Shown here one piece after another: positions 33,580 to 43,040 of a DNA stretch of 64,000 nt; within the stretch, counting starts at the first letter, position 1; each line of letters starts with the position of its first letter. The notes below the pieces were generated by a model. It was not told where the DNA came from. It did no database searches and saw only the letters and a program-made list of their open reading frames with translations. The stretch is from assembly GCF_001548375.1 (NCBI RefSeq), contig NZ_AP017295.1, positions 4,250,501-4,314,500 of the forward strand. Reading direction: 5' to 3'. The position numbers and the translations under genes are program-made. This stretch comes from Nostoc sp. NIES-3756. Its GTDB lineage: Bacteria; Cyanobacteriota; Cyanobacteriia; Cyanobacteriales; Nostocaceae.

Positions 33580-34542
33580 ATGTCTAATGGTGAAATTACT
33601 CAATTAGAATCAGCAAATCCTCAAGCTGCTAAACATCAAAAGCCTCATCAGATTCTTTCTCCCCAGGATATAAAAGTATTAAACAATCGTTCCAACGCCA
33701 AAGGGCTAGTTCAACTAACTCTCCATCTAACAATCATGGCGTGCAGTGGCTATCTGTGGGGGACAAACTGGGGTAATTGGGCGTTAGCGATTCCATCTTT
33801 GGTGGTTTATGGCTTTAGTATTGCTTCTATGTTTGCACCCATGCACGAATGCGTACATAGAACTGCCTTTGCTGCTCATCCTTTAAATAATGCTGTTGCT
33901 TGGTTTGCAGGTTTATTGTCTTTTTACAATAGCGCCTTCTTCCGTCACTATCACAAATGGCATCACCTATATACTCGTGTTCCTGATAAAGACCCAGAGT
34001 TAACCGACCCCATACCCAACAATTTTGCCAAATACTTATTAATCATTAGCGGTTTACCCTGGTGGTTAGGAAAAATTTCTGGACATTTTCAGATTGCATT
34101 CGGTCAAATAGAAAACTTTCCCTTCATCCCAGAATCAGCACATACTCAAGTTATTCGCTCCACTCGGCTGCAATTAGCAGTTTATGCAGGTATGATTGCT
34201 GTCTCAATTATATTAAGTCAGCCTTTATTTATTATTTATTGGCTACTGCCATTGATGATTGGTCAGCCAATACTGCGTTTTATTCTGTTAGCAGAACATA
34301 GAGGTTGCACTCTTGATGCAAATCTGCTGACAAATACGCGCACAACAATAACTCTCTGGCCTGTGCGCTTTTTTATGTGGAATATGTCTTTCCATGCAGA
34401 GCATCATTTATATCCATCAATTCCTTTCTACGCGCTGGGTGATGCTCACAAGCTGTTGAGTCAGCACTTTGCTCACATTGAGCCAGGGTATATAAAAGTC
34501 AACAGCGATATTGTGATTAAATCAGGGCAATCAGCAATATGA
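33580..34542 (+). CDS. fatty acid desaturase family protein
   Basis: A membrane di-iron enzyme of 320 residues with the histidine boxes HECVHRTAF (about 91-99), HYHKWHH (about 126-132) and HAEHHLYPSIPF (about 270-281). Hydrophobic segments (LVQLTLHLTIMACSGYLW; YAGMIAVSIILSQPLFIIYW) frame them. Box spacing is that of COG3239-type desaturases/hydroxylases; the regiospecificity and substrate cannot be told. It is not a close copy of the desaturase at 16378. Monocistronic. Confidence 0.82.
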   Translation: MSNGEITQLESANPQAAKHQKPHQILSPQDIKVLNNRSNAKGLVQLTLHLTIMACSGYLWGTNWGNWALAIPSLVVYGFSIASMFAPMHECVHRTAFAAHPLNNAVAWFAGLLSFYNSAFFRHYHKWHHLYTRVPDKDPELTDPIPNNFAKYLLIISGLPWWLGKISGHFQIAFGQIENFPFIPESAHTQVIRSTRLQLAVYAGMIAVSIILSQPLFIIYWLLPLMIGQPILRFILLAEHRGCTLDANLLTNTRTTITLWPVRFFMWNMSFHAEHHLYPSIPFYALGDAHKLLSQHFAHIEPGYIKVNSDIVIKSGQSAI

Positions 34543-34719
34543 CGAAATCTTCGTAGGCTAAAATCTAATGAAATTAGGACTGTTAGCCTTGGCGTTGGTC
34601 GTTGTTGGTGGGAATTTTTGGCTTAGGTTTTCTGGCTAAAGTAACTAACTGTATAGGCTGTTACCTAGAGAGAGTTTGGCTATTACTCAGATTTTGGTAG
34701 TTAGGGAAAGGATTTGGTT

Positions 34720-37700
34720 ATGGTAAAAGATGAAGCTTACCGGAAAGCAGAAAAGCGCATTGAAAAGGCACGGCGAGAGGGAGCAGTGAAACTCAGTCTC
34801 CGCAATATGAAACTTACGGAAGTGCCAGAGGCGATCGCATCGCTGACCCAGTTACAAAATCTTGACCTTGCTAGAAACCAACTAATAGAACTACCAGAGG
34901 CGATCACATCCCTGACTCAGTTACAAAGCCTTGACCTCTTTGAAAACCAATTAACGCAACTGCCAGACGCGATCGCATCCCTAACTCAGTTGAAATCACT
35001 TGAACTATCGTACAACCAATTGACCCAACTGCCAGATGCGATTGTATCCCTGACTCAGTTACGAATACTTAGTCTCGCCCGCAACCAACTGACAATATTG
35101 CCTGAAACATTTTGCGGACTTTCACAGTTACGGAATCTAAATTTATTTAGCAACCAATTTAACTCAATTCCTTCTTGGATCAATCAACTTAGCTCTCTAG
35201 AAGTTCTTGGTATTGGAAATAACTATATTAGAGATTTACCAGATTCGATTGAGTGTTGTACAAGTTTGCAACAACTGAATTTAGGCGACGAAGCAGGCGG
35301 TAATCCTTTAGTTGAAATTCCCGCACCCATCCGTGGTCTTAAAAGCCTCAAAAGCTTATTAGCCTATTACTGCGAGTTAGAATTGTTACCCGACTGGTTA
35401 AATGAATTAACTTTGCTCGAGTATATAGATTTACGTAATAACCACTTATCTGATTTACCAGAATCCTTGGGAAAGATTACTGGCTTAAAAGAATTAAACC
35501 TTAGAGCCAACCCTTTGCAAAAAGTTCCCATATGTATCCGAAACCTCAAACTGCTGGAAACTTTGGGTATGGAAAATTGTGAGTTGGAATCTTTACCTGA
35601 ATGGATTAACGAACTTCCTTCACTAGAAAATTTATATTTAGCCAACAACAACTTATCTAACTTACCATCATCATTAGGAAAACTTCCTTTATTAGAACAG
35701 CTTGAACTCGAAGGCAATCCACTCAACCCTGACCTTGCTGCTGCCTACGAAGAAGGCACAGAAGCCGTCTTGAAATATTTACAGGCAAAAGCAGAAGATG
35801 AAATGACGTTGTATGAGGCCAAGCTAATTTTGATTGGTGAGGGTGAAGTAGGCAAAAGTTGCCTGCTGGGAGCATTGCGGGGTGATGAATGGGTAGATGG
35901 TCGCCCTACCACTCACGGAATCGAGATTAAGCCTGTAATTGTCACCGATCCTGACAGTGGCACAGAAATCACCTTAAATGGTTGGGATTTTGGCGGTCAA
36001 CGGGTTTACCGACCGACACATCAGTTGTTTTTCAGTGCGCCAGCAGTGTATCTAGTAGTGTGGAAGCCACGGGAAGGCCCCCAGCAGGGCTTTGTCAAAG
36101 AGTGGATTACGCTAATCAAAAATCGAGAACCGGATGCAAAGGTCTTAGTTGTGGCAACACACGGCGGCCCCGGACAGCGACAACCAGACATAGACAAACA
36201 AGAAATTCTGGCTCAATTCGGCAAAGAAACGGTAATCGATTTCTTGCATGTAGACAGCAAACCCCAGGACAACACAACAGATTGTACTGGGTTAGCAGAA
36301 TTAAAAAATGTGATCGCTCGTGTCGCCGCATCTCTTCCTGAAATGGGGCGTTCCGTTCCCGCAAAGTGGCAACAGGTAAGAGAAACCTTGCAGACCAGCG
36401 ATAAACCCTATCTGCCCTACAAAGATGTTATTGCCATCTGCGCCGAACATGGCGTTGATGAAAAGCAGGCAGAACTTTTTCTTCGCATCTCTCATACACT
36501 AGGGCATTTCATTCATTATCATTACGACCCCACACTACGCGATATCGTCATTCTCAAACCCGACTGGCTAGCAAAAGCGATTAGCTTCGTCCTAGATGAT
36601 GAAACGACACGCAAACGCAACGGTTTAGTAGAATTTGAACATCTCAGCGAGTTGTGGAGTAATCCCCCGTTTGCAGGTGAGGAAGGCTACCCAAAACAAT
36701 TGCATCCTATTTTTCTGCGGTTGATGGAACGCTTTGACCTGTCCTACAAAGTTGTGTTAAATCCGGCAGAACCTAGCACTACCAGCCTAATTGCTCAACT
36801 AGTACCCGACCAACGCCCTGAACTCCCCAACTGGGGAGAGCAACCAGAACCCGGAGACAGACAACAGGTGCAAATCTGCCGCATTGTGGACAGTCGGGGA
36901 CAGTTTGCAGTGGCAGAAGGCTTGTTTTATCAGTTGATTGTTCGGTTACACAAATACTCATTGGGGCGAAAGAATTACGCAGACAGCATTCACTGGCAAC
37001 GGGGCTTGATGCTTGACAATGACTACAACGGTCGGGCATTGCTGGAGTATGTTGGCACTGATGTAAAAATTACAGTACGGGCAGCTTATCCTGAGCGATT
37101 CTTGTCTTATCTCACCGAGGAGATTAAATGGTTAGTAGAAAATTTCTGGGAAGGGTTGCGTTGTAATGTGATGGTTCCCTGCATAGCAACTTGTGGCATG
37201 AATACGCCTGGACATGGACTGTTTGAGGTACAAAAACTAATTGACAGCAAAAAGAAAAACCGTGATGATTACCCGTGTCCGGTTTCAGGTTGTGGTGAAT
37301 GGCAAAACATAGATCAATTACTGAATAACGCACCAACATCTCAACCCCCATCCCAAGCAATTGGCATTGAGCATTTCCGAGGCATTGTGAAAGAGGAATT
37401 AAAAGTCATCCGCCAAGATTTGGTTATTTTGGATCGTCGAGATGAAGAACGCTTTCAGAAATTGTCTCAGGAACAGCGCACCATTTTAAGCCAAGTTGAT
37501 CAGGAGTTTGCCGCACTGATGCAAATGCTCACCGATGAAGCCAAAGATGGGCCGCGCCTGTTCAGCTTTAAGCCTGTTGACCCGAAATTTTTTGACCGTC
37601 CCAAATGGATAAGTGCTAAGTTTCAACTCACCCTCTGGTGCGAACACGCTCGTCAGCCACTTCCAGCATTAAATCCCCACGACCAGAAAAAGGGAGTCTA

Positions 37701-38091
37701 TGAAATAGTCTTACCCCGTGAGTGGTTTACCAAAGCCATCCCCTTTCTCAAACTGTTGACGGGAACCCTGAGTCTAGTCTTACCCGTTGCAGGTTCTGCA
37801 ACCAAGTTGATGCTTGATGACACCACCTACAAAGGCATTGAAGAACAACTCGACCTCGGACAGAAAGCGATCGAGTCTACCTTGAAGGGAGGCGATATGG
37901 CTTTGGCTGGTGACTCCAAGAGCGATTCTCGATTTTTGGAAGGCGACGCAATTCGCGCCCAAGGTTCGATTTTACGAGAATTACACGCTCTTTTGAAAGA
38001 GAAAGACCCTAGTTTTGGTGGACTGGTGCGGGTGCAGAACAAACGCCGGGAATTTCTCTGGGTTCATCCTCAGTTTGTGGATGAGTATTAA
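34720..38091 (+). CDS. Roco protein: leucine-rich repeats, Roc GTPase, COR and C-terminal region
   Basis: A 1123-residue multidomain protein. Residues about 15-345 hold a dozen or so leucine-rich repeats of the LTQLQNLDLARNQL / LPEAI type, the first few nearly identical to each other. The Roc G-domain starts near 365: G1 GEGEVGKSC, G3 DFGGQR and a VVATHGG segment at G4. A COR domain follows (about 540-790, with LPYKDVIAICAEHGVDEKQA). The last 250 residues include a predicted coiled coil and a hydrophobic patch LKLLTGTLSLVLPVAGSA. Bacterial Roco proteins are GTP-dependent dimers of unknown role. ATG 34720 follows AAAGGA. Confidence 0.92.
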   Translation: MVKDEAYRKAEKRIEKARREGAVKLSLRNMKLTEVPEAIASLTQLQNLDLARNQLIELPEAITSLTQLQSLDLFENQLTQLPDAIASLTQLKSLELSYNQLTQLPDAIVSLTQLRILSLARNQLTILPETFCGLSQLRNLNLFSNQFNSIPSWINQLSSLEVLGIGNNYIRDLPDSIECCTSLQQLNLGDEAGGNPLVEIPAPIRGLKSLKSLLAYYCELELLPDWLNELTLLEYIDLRNNHLSDLPESLGKITGLKELNLRANPLQKVPICIRNLKLLETLGMENCELESLPEWINELPSLENLYLANNNLSNLPSSLGKLPLLEQLELEGNPLNPDLAAAYEEGTEAVLKYLQAKAEDEMTLYEAKLILIGEGEVGKSCLLGALRGDEWVDGRPTTHGIEIKPVIVTDPDSGTEITLNGWDFGGQRVYRPTHQLFFSAPAVYLVVWKPREGPQQGFVKEWITLIKNREPDAKVLVVATHGGPGQRQPDIDKQEILAQFGKETVIDFLHVDSKPQDNTTDCTGLAELKNVIARVAASLPEMGRSVPAKWQQVRETLQTSDKPYLPYKDVIAICAEHGVDEKQAELFLRISHTLGHFIHYHYDPTLRDIVILKPDWLAKAISFVLDDETTRKRNGLVEFEHLSELWSNPPFAGEEGYPKQLHPIFLRLMERFDLSYKVVLNPAEPSTTSLIAQLVPDQRPELPNWGEQPEPGDRQQVQICRIVDSRGQFAVAEGLFYQLIVRLHKYSLGRKNYADSIHWQRGLMLDNDYNGRALLEYVGTDVKITVRAAYPERFLSYLTEEIKWLVENFWEGLRCNVMVPCIATCGMNTPGHGLFEVQKLIDSKKKNRDDYPCPVSGCGEWQNIDQLLNNAPTSQPPSQAIGIEHFRGIVKEELKVIRQDLVILDRRDEERFQKLSQEQRTILSQVDQEFAALMQMLTDEAKDGPRLFSFKPVDPKFFDRPKWISAKFQLTLWCEHARQPLPALNPHDQKKGVYEIVLPREWFTKAIPFLKLLTGTLSLVLPVAGSATKLMLDDTTYKGIEEQLDLGQKAIESTLKGGDMALAGDSKSDSRFLEGDAIRAQGSILRELHALLKEKDPSFGGLVRVQNKRREFLWVHPQFVDEY

Positions 38092-38174
38092 CCTACTGCA
38101 AGGCTTGTACAGAGGTTAGTTATACTGCGTTTAAGATGGGAAAAGATAGGCTTCATTGGGAGGAAGCGATCGCC

Positions 38175-38723
38175 ATGAGTGTGATTGTAGCTAAGTGGAC
38201 GATTGACGAATATCACCGGATGATTGAGGCTGGCATTTTGTGCGATCGCCAGGTTGAATTGCTTCAAGGAGAAATCGTAGAAATGTCACCGGAAGGAGAA
38301 CCACACGCTTACTGTAGTCATGAAGCCGCACAGTATCTAACGGATTTATTAGGTCAACGTGCCACAATACGTCAAGCCAAGCCTATCACCCTACCCAACG
38401 ACTCAGAACCCGAACCAGATATTGCCATTGTCCAACGTTTAGGACGCGAATACCGAGAGCATCATCCATATCCAGAAAATATTTTTTGGGTGATTGAGTA
38501 TGCTAACTCCAGCTTAGAGAAAGATTTAGAGACGAAAAGCAAAATTTACGCCCAAGCAGGTATTTTAGAGTATTGGGTTGTAAATCTCAAAAAGCTCAAC
38601 TTAGTTGTGTTCCGAGACATTTTAGATGGAGATTACACCACAAAACAGACTTTAACTACTGGCAACATTCAACCACTTGCATTTCCAGATATTTTTGTGT
38701 CAGTAGAAAGAATTATTAATTAG
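38175..38723 (+). CDS. Uma2 family (DUF820) putative endonuclease
   Basis: A protein of about 182 residues with the PD-(D/E)XK-like Uma2 fold, greatly amplified in cyanobacteria. Signature segments are GILCDRQVELLQGEIVEMSP, SEPEPDIAIVQR (metal-binding acidic residues), IFWVIEYANSSLEKD and KIYAQAGILEYWVVN. Biological function remains unclear in the whole family. The ATG at 38175 has GGGAGGAAG upstream and removes a 13-residue unconserved extension. It follows the Roco gene by 83 bp on the same strand. Confidence 0.88.
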   Translation: MSVIVAKWTIDEYHRMIEAGILCDRQVELLQGEIVEMSPEGEPHAYCSHEAAQYLTDLLGQRATIRQAKPITLPNDSEPEPDIAIVQRLGREYREHHPYPENIFWVIEYANSSLEKDLETKSKIYAQAGILEYWVVNLKKLNLVVFRDILDGDYTTKQTLTTGNIQPLAFPDIFVSVERIIN

Positions 38724-38919
38724 TCATTAGTCCATAGTCCATAGTCAACAGTTCTTTCTTCCTCATCTCCCTCATCTCCCCCACTCCCCACTCCTCACTC
38801 CCCCAAAATCCCAAATTCCCCCCTCAGTGATGTGGGTAGACTCCATCCTCGTTATAGATTAGTAATGTATCTATAACACCGGACTACGGGCTTAGTCTTT
38901 CACAGTGAAGGGTTTGGAA

Positions 38920-40398
38920 ATGTTTGCTCTGTCAGAGACTTCTATACTGGGAATAATTTTACTTGTAGCTTTCACCATTTTGGGTTGGGGCTTTTATCGC
39001 GCCAGACCTTTTGGTAAACTGGGAATCCTAGCTTGGTTGCAGTCGGTGGTTTTGATGGCTCCCTGGCTGTTGTTTTTTGGTTTGTTCGCTGCCGGGATTT
39101 ATATCAACATTGTTGGGATATTGTTCTTGGTTGTAGGTTCTGCTGGATTGTACATCTACTTGGGTAGACAGTTACGTGCGGCTGGACAAGATGCTATCCT
39201 CAAGCAACGGGCAACAGAAAGGTTAGCGGCTGAATCTGCACCACCCCCAGAAAACACACCCCAGCCAGTAGGGGTAGTTGTGGAAATAATGCCAATCCCT
39301 GAAGAAGACTTAAATGTGATTAAAAGCATTTTTGGGATTGATACATTTTTTGCCACAGAAACGATCGCCTACCAAGAAGGTGCTATCTTCAAAGGTAATC
39401 TGCGTGGCGAACCACAAGCGGTTCACAGCCGTTTGAGTAAGAGTTTGCAAGATAAGTTAGGTGAGAAATATCGCCTATTTCTGGTAGAAGACACAGACAC
39501 TAAACCTGTCGTCATTGTCCTACCAAGCACTAATGATCCGCGTCCCACAACTTTAGCTCAGAAAGCCTTTGCCGCTATCCTGGGTATAGCAACTATCGGC
39601 ACTAGCTTAGAAACTGCGGGACTACTCCTGAATTTTGATTTATTTAGTAGTCCAGAACGTTTGCCAACCGCTTTACCCATAGGCTTAGGCATATTTGCAA
39701 CTTTAGTGGCTCACGAAATTGGGCATTGGTTTATTGCCCGTCGTCATCAAGTCCGCCTTAGCTGGCCTTTCTTATTACCAGCTGTGCAGATTGGTTCTTT
39801 TGGCGCAATTACCCGCTTTGAGTCACTTTTACCCAATCGCTCAGTATTGTTCGATATTGCCGTAGCAGGGCCAATAGCTGGGGGTATCGTTTCTTTACTG
39901 ATGCTAATTGCTGGCTTGCTACTATCTCACCCAGGCAGTTTATTTCAGTTACCCAATCAGTTTTTCCAAGGATCAATTTTGGTGGGTAGCTTGGCGCGGG
40001 TTGTTCTTGGTTCAGCCTTGCAATCTCCTTTAGTTAATGTCCACCCCTTAGTCATCATTGGTTGGCTAGGTTTGGTAATCACAGCTTTAAACTTAATGCC
40101 TGCTGGTTCTTTAGATGGTGGGCGGATTGTTCAGGCAATCTACGGACGCAAAACCGCAGGACGAGCAACCTTTGCTACCTTAATTGTTCTAGCTTTGGTG
40201 TCTTTGGGTAATAATTTGGCGATGTATTGGGCGATTGTAATTTTGTTCTTACAACGAGATTTAGAACGCCCCAGCTTGAATGAAATCAGCGAACCAGATG
40301 ATGCTAGAGCTGCTTTGGGTTTATTGGTTTTATTCTTGATGATCACTATCCTTTTACCCCTGACTCCCGGCTTGGCTGGACGGTTGGGTATTGGTTAG
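38920..40398 (+). CDS. site-2 protease family membrane metalloprotease (EGY-like)
   Basis: A 492-residue polytopic membrane protein. The zinc motif ATLVAHEIGHWFIARRH (HExxH, about 259-275) and the distal NLMPAGSLDGGRI (about 389-401) with the third ligand define an S2P-type intramembrane protease. The N-terminus has two to three helices and a soluble region (about 100-190) with FGIDTFFATETI, as in plant EGY1 and its cyanobacterial relatives. Thylakoid or plasma membrane signalling or quality control is inferred. ATG 38920 is preferred to the GTG at 38905. Confidence 0.9.
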   Translation: MFALSETSILGIILLVAFTILGWGFYRARPFGKLGILAWLQSVVLMAPWLLFFGLFAAGIYINIVGILFLVVGSAGLYIYLGRQLRAAGQDAILKQRATERLAAESAPPPENTPQPVGVVVEIMPIPEEDLNVIKSIFGIDTFFATETIAYQEGAIFKGNLRGEPQAVHSRLSKSLQDKLGEKYRLFLVEDTDTKPVVIVLPSTNDPRPTTLAQKAFAAILGIATIGTSLETAGLLLNFDLFSSPERLPTALPIGLGIFATLVAHEIGHWFIARRHQVRLSWPFLLPAVQIGSFGAITRFESLLPNRSVLFDIAVAGPIAGGIVSLLMLIAGLLLSHPGSLFQLPNQFFQGSILVGSLARVVLGSALQSPLVNVHPLVIIGWLGLVITALNLMPAGSLDGGRIVQAIYGRKTAGRATFATLIVLALVSLGNNLAMYWAIVILFLQRDLERPSLNEISEPDDARAALGLLVLFLMITILLPLTPGLAGRLGIG

Positions 40399-40402
40399 TT
40401 AA

Positions 40403-40437
40403 CAGTTATCAGTTATCAGTTATCAGTTATCAGTTAT
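40403..40437. repeat. five tandem CAGTTAT heptamers
   Basis: Five exact, head-to-tail copies of CAGTTAT follow the protease stop, then the inverted sequence ACTGATAACTG. This is the heptamer repeat type seen throughout the window. Confidence 0.8.
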
Positions 40438-40466
40438 CAATTTTTGGACTGATAACTGTTGACTGA

Positions 40467-40755
40467 TTAAAGTGCTTCTAACCAAGTTCTTAAATCAGCT
40501 AAATTCGTAAAATCTAATATCGCTTCGCTCAAATCTTCTTGTGGTGCTTGCGCTTCATCTATTTATTGTAGTTAATACCATCAATGCTAACCATAGAGGT
40601 AATTGGCGAATATCTCCCAAATCGTCTAAATACACTCGATGAACTTGGTCACTATTCAGTAATGCACGATAAGGATGAATATCACTCGGCGCATGAAAGA
40701 ATTTGACTATTTTTTGTTGATTATAAATAGCGATCGCCGCAAAACTTGAAACTAT
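40467..40755 (-). pseudogene. decayed Rpn/PD-(D/E)XK transposase-nuclease-like gene fragment
   Basis: On the minus strand a 60-codon open stretch encodes HPYRALLNSDQVHRVYLDDL and DIRQLPLWLALMVLTTINR, then a stop. Shifted by one base, DLSEAILDFTNLADLRTWL runs to a normal stop. Both pieces resemble the middle and the C-terminal tail of cyanobacterial Rpn-family (DUF4351-tailed) proteins. The junction has lost most of the region between them and the frame is broken, so this is a remnant without the nuclease core. Confidence 0.6.
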
Positions 40756-40776
40756 TCTGTGGCGAATCGCTTTTAT

Positions 40777-42021
40777 TTAAGGTTTCCAACCTGTGATCAG
40801 GTTTGGGTATTTAGCTGGTTGGGAAAATATTTGCCGGAAGGCGGCTTGACGTTGTGATGATTTTTCTTGGCTGAGGTTCCAGAGGGTTTCGTAGAAGAAG
40901 AAAGAAACACCAGCAAAGTTGCGATCGCGGACTTTTTGCACTTGAGTTTGAATCTGCTGCATGGATATAGAGCGGTTTTTCAACCCAGACAAAATACCAA
41001 TACTTACAGGAATGTGTGCTTTAGCTGCTTTGACTTCTGGATATTCCAATTCTTGGACAAAGACGTTTAAATCGTCGCGGTAAATTTGCAATACCAATTC
41101 TTCAATCAGTCCCATCCTTTCCCATTTTTGCCAGTCTGCAAGAAAGTATTCGTAGGAGAAACGTTGAGGATTAGGTGCAACGGAAACTAAGCAATCTCTT
41201 TTCGTAGCTTTAATAGCTTTAAATACCCTTTGCATGAAGTTGGTGATTTTACTGGCTCGCCAACGCACCCATTCGGGATCGCGGGGGTTTTTCGATGGCG
41301 TTTGACCACGATGTTCTTTTTTGTATAAAGCTACGGTGTAGGCATCATAGCCCAGTTCTGAAGGTAAGCCGAAATGATCATCAAATTGGATGCCATCGAT
41401 GTCATAGTTTCGCACAATCTCCACTATTAAATCTTGGATGAATTGTTGCACCTCTGGGCGGAAGGGGTTTAACCATACCCGATCATGTATACCTTCCTTG
41501 ACTATGCGGCTACCGTTGCTGCGACTGGTGAGCCATTGGGGACGATTTTTAGCCAAAAGAGAATCGGCGGGAGCCATGAAGCCAAATTCAAACCAAGGAA
41601 TCACCGTTAATCCTTGTTTATGTCCCTCCGTGACGATTTCTTTGAGCATATCTCGCCCTTGTAATCCTGGGGTGGGGTCGAGAGCGCGTCCAATCACTTT
41701 GGCGGCGACTTTGCTAGGGTAAAGTGTATATCCCCAATTCCACACAGCCGGGTAGACGGTATTAAAGTTGAGTTCATCTAGGCGTTGTAAAGATTTCTTG
41801 AGGCGATCGCCTTCAAACAATACATCGCTATCAATATTTGTTAACCATACTCCTCTTAACTCAGATGGTGTATTGGAACTGATTTGAGCGTTTAATGGCA
41901 AAGATAACATTACTGTAGCCACACAACTCAAAACCAGCATTACAGCCAAGAACACCCGCTTTCTAATCAAAAAAATCTTGGGAATTAAAGATTCACCACA
42001 CCACTTTACAAAAACCTGCAT
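40777..42021 (-). CDS. GH10-like (GHL10/DUF187) family glycoside hydrolase
   Basis: A secreted protein of about 414 residues. A hydrophobic signal segment VFLAVMLVLSCVATVMLSL is followed by LNAQ. The TIM-barrel domain opens with ELRGVWLTNIDSDVLF, then LNFNTVYPAVWNWGYTLYPS, GLTVIPWFEFGFMAP and YDIDGIQFDDHFGLPSELGY, the last with likely catalytic acids. Related proteins act on cell-wall glycans or exopolysaccharide, but the specificity is unknown. I set the start at ATG 42021; an upstream start at 42087 adds 22 unlikely residues. Confidence 0.87.
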   Translation of the reverse strand: MQVFVKWCGESLIPKIFLIRKRVFLAVMLVLSCVATVMLSLPLNAQISSNTPSELRGVWLTNIDSDVLFEGDRLKKSLQRLDELNFNTVYPAVWNWGYTLYPSKVAAKVIGRALDPTPGLQGRDMLKEIVTEGHKQGLTVIPWFEFGFMAPADSLLAKNRPQWLTSRSNGSRIVKEGIHDRVWLNPFRPEVQQFIQDLIVEIVRNYDIDGIQFDDHFGLPSELGYDAYTVALYKKEHRGQTPSKNPRDPEWVRWRASKITNFMQRVFKAIKATKRDCLVSVAPNPQRFSYEYFLADWQKWERMGLIEELVLQIYRDDLNVFVQELEYPEVKAAKAHIPVSIGILSGLKNRSISMQQIQTQVQKVRDRNFAGVSFFFYETLWNLSQEKSSQRQAAFRQIFSQPAKYPNLITGWKP

Positions 42022-42359
42022 AAATTGTTCCAGAAATCCGCAAAGAAAACATGAAGCATGACTGTAATAGTTAAGCAGAAGTTGCACCCTTTTGTTAGGC
42101 TTGAGTGGTTGTAGCGCTTCACTCCACTTGCCATAACCGCAAAAGGCAATTTAGTTTCCATTCGCAAATTTTAAAACTTAACTAGGAAATTTATATCTAT
42201 TGGATAATTGTAAATTTTTCATTTATATTGCGATAATAGTGTATCTTTATAATTATTCTCAGTAATAATAACTAAGACTACTTTTAATATAATTAAAGAT
42301 ATATTAAGTAACTTAGACACGATGTTAAGCAACTTTAATAACCACAAACAGGGTTAACA

Positions 42360-42857
42360 ATGAACAGCTTAAATAACCCGCAAGACCTACTAACAGACAT
42401 TAAAGTAGCCACTAAGAGATTAGAAAGGGCGATAATAGTATCTGGCGGTGAGTTTTCACTGATATTAGCTTGTTCAAACTCTGTTAAGAAGCAGCAGCAA
42501 ATACTCAGTTACTTAACAGCATCTTCATTAATCAATATTCAAGAAATTACCCTCTCACCAACAGACGAGACATTATACACAACTGTTAAAAGTGTCTTGG
42601 GAACGGCTCAACCCGAAGCATTGATGATTCTGGGTTTAGAATCTGTAGAGGCAATTAACCAACTCATTCTCAGTACCAATATGATGCGGGATGAGTTTCG
42701 CAAAAGTTTCCATTTTCCTGTAGTGTTGTGGCTCAATGATGAAATCCTGCAAAAATTAATCTGGTTAGCACCGGATTTAAAAAATTGGGCCGCTAATACA
42801 ATTCGATTTGATGTTGCGCAAAAACAGTTAATTGAAACTACAGCCCTGAGTGCGTAA
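42360..42857 (+). CDS. hypothetical protein resembling the N-terminal domain of large cyanobacterial TPR/NTPase proteins
   Basis: A 165-residue soluble protein. LVDIKVATKRLERAI-like helices open it. FRKSFHFPVVLWLNDEILQK and LIWLAPDLKNWAA, near residues 118-150, resemble the start region of long cyanobacterial tetratricopeptide or NTPase proteins, where it precedes the repeats. Here it stops at a normal TAA with no repeats after it, so it is either a solo domain or a gene cut short by deletion. The 336 bp upstream are AT-rich and empty. Confidence 0.65.
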   Translation: MNSLNNPQDLLTDIKVATKRLERAIIVSGGEFSLILACSNSVKKQQQILSYLTASSLINIQEITLSPTDETLYTTVKSVLGTAQPEALMILGLESVEAINQLILSTNMMRDEFRKSFHFPVVLWLNDEILQKLIWLAPDLKNWAANTIRFDVAQKQLIETTALSA

Positions 42858-43040
42858 TCCAGTCGTTGATAAGTAGCAATTGTCAAACTAGAGGGGGGCT
42901 GGCTCACTTGTTCCCCACTATTCTCCTAGCTGTGTCCATCTGGGGGTAGAAAAAATCACGACAAGTTTAAGGTTACATCTTCCTCTATCCCTTAGACTAG
43001 GGGCAGCAACCTTGTTCAGACTGGTCGAGGAAGGTGAAAA

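Noticed and set aside
34568-34639. 23-codon hydrophobic mini-frame (MKLGLLALALVVVGG...) before the Roco gene
   Set aside because: It resembles a signal-peptide start or small toxin but has no ribosome site, and a stretch this short can arise by chance.
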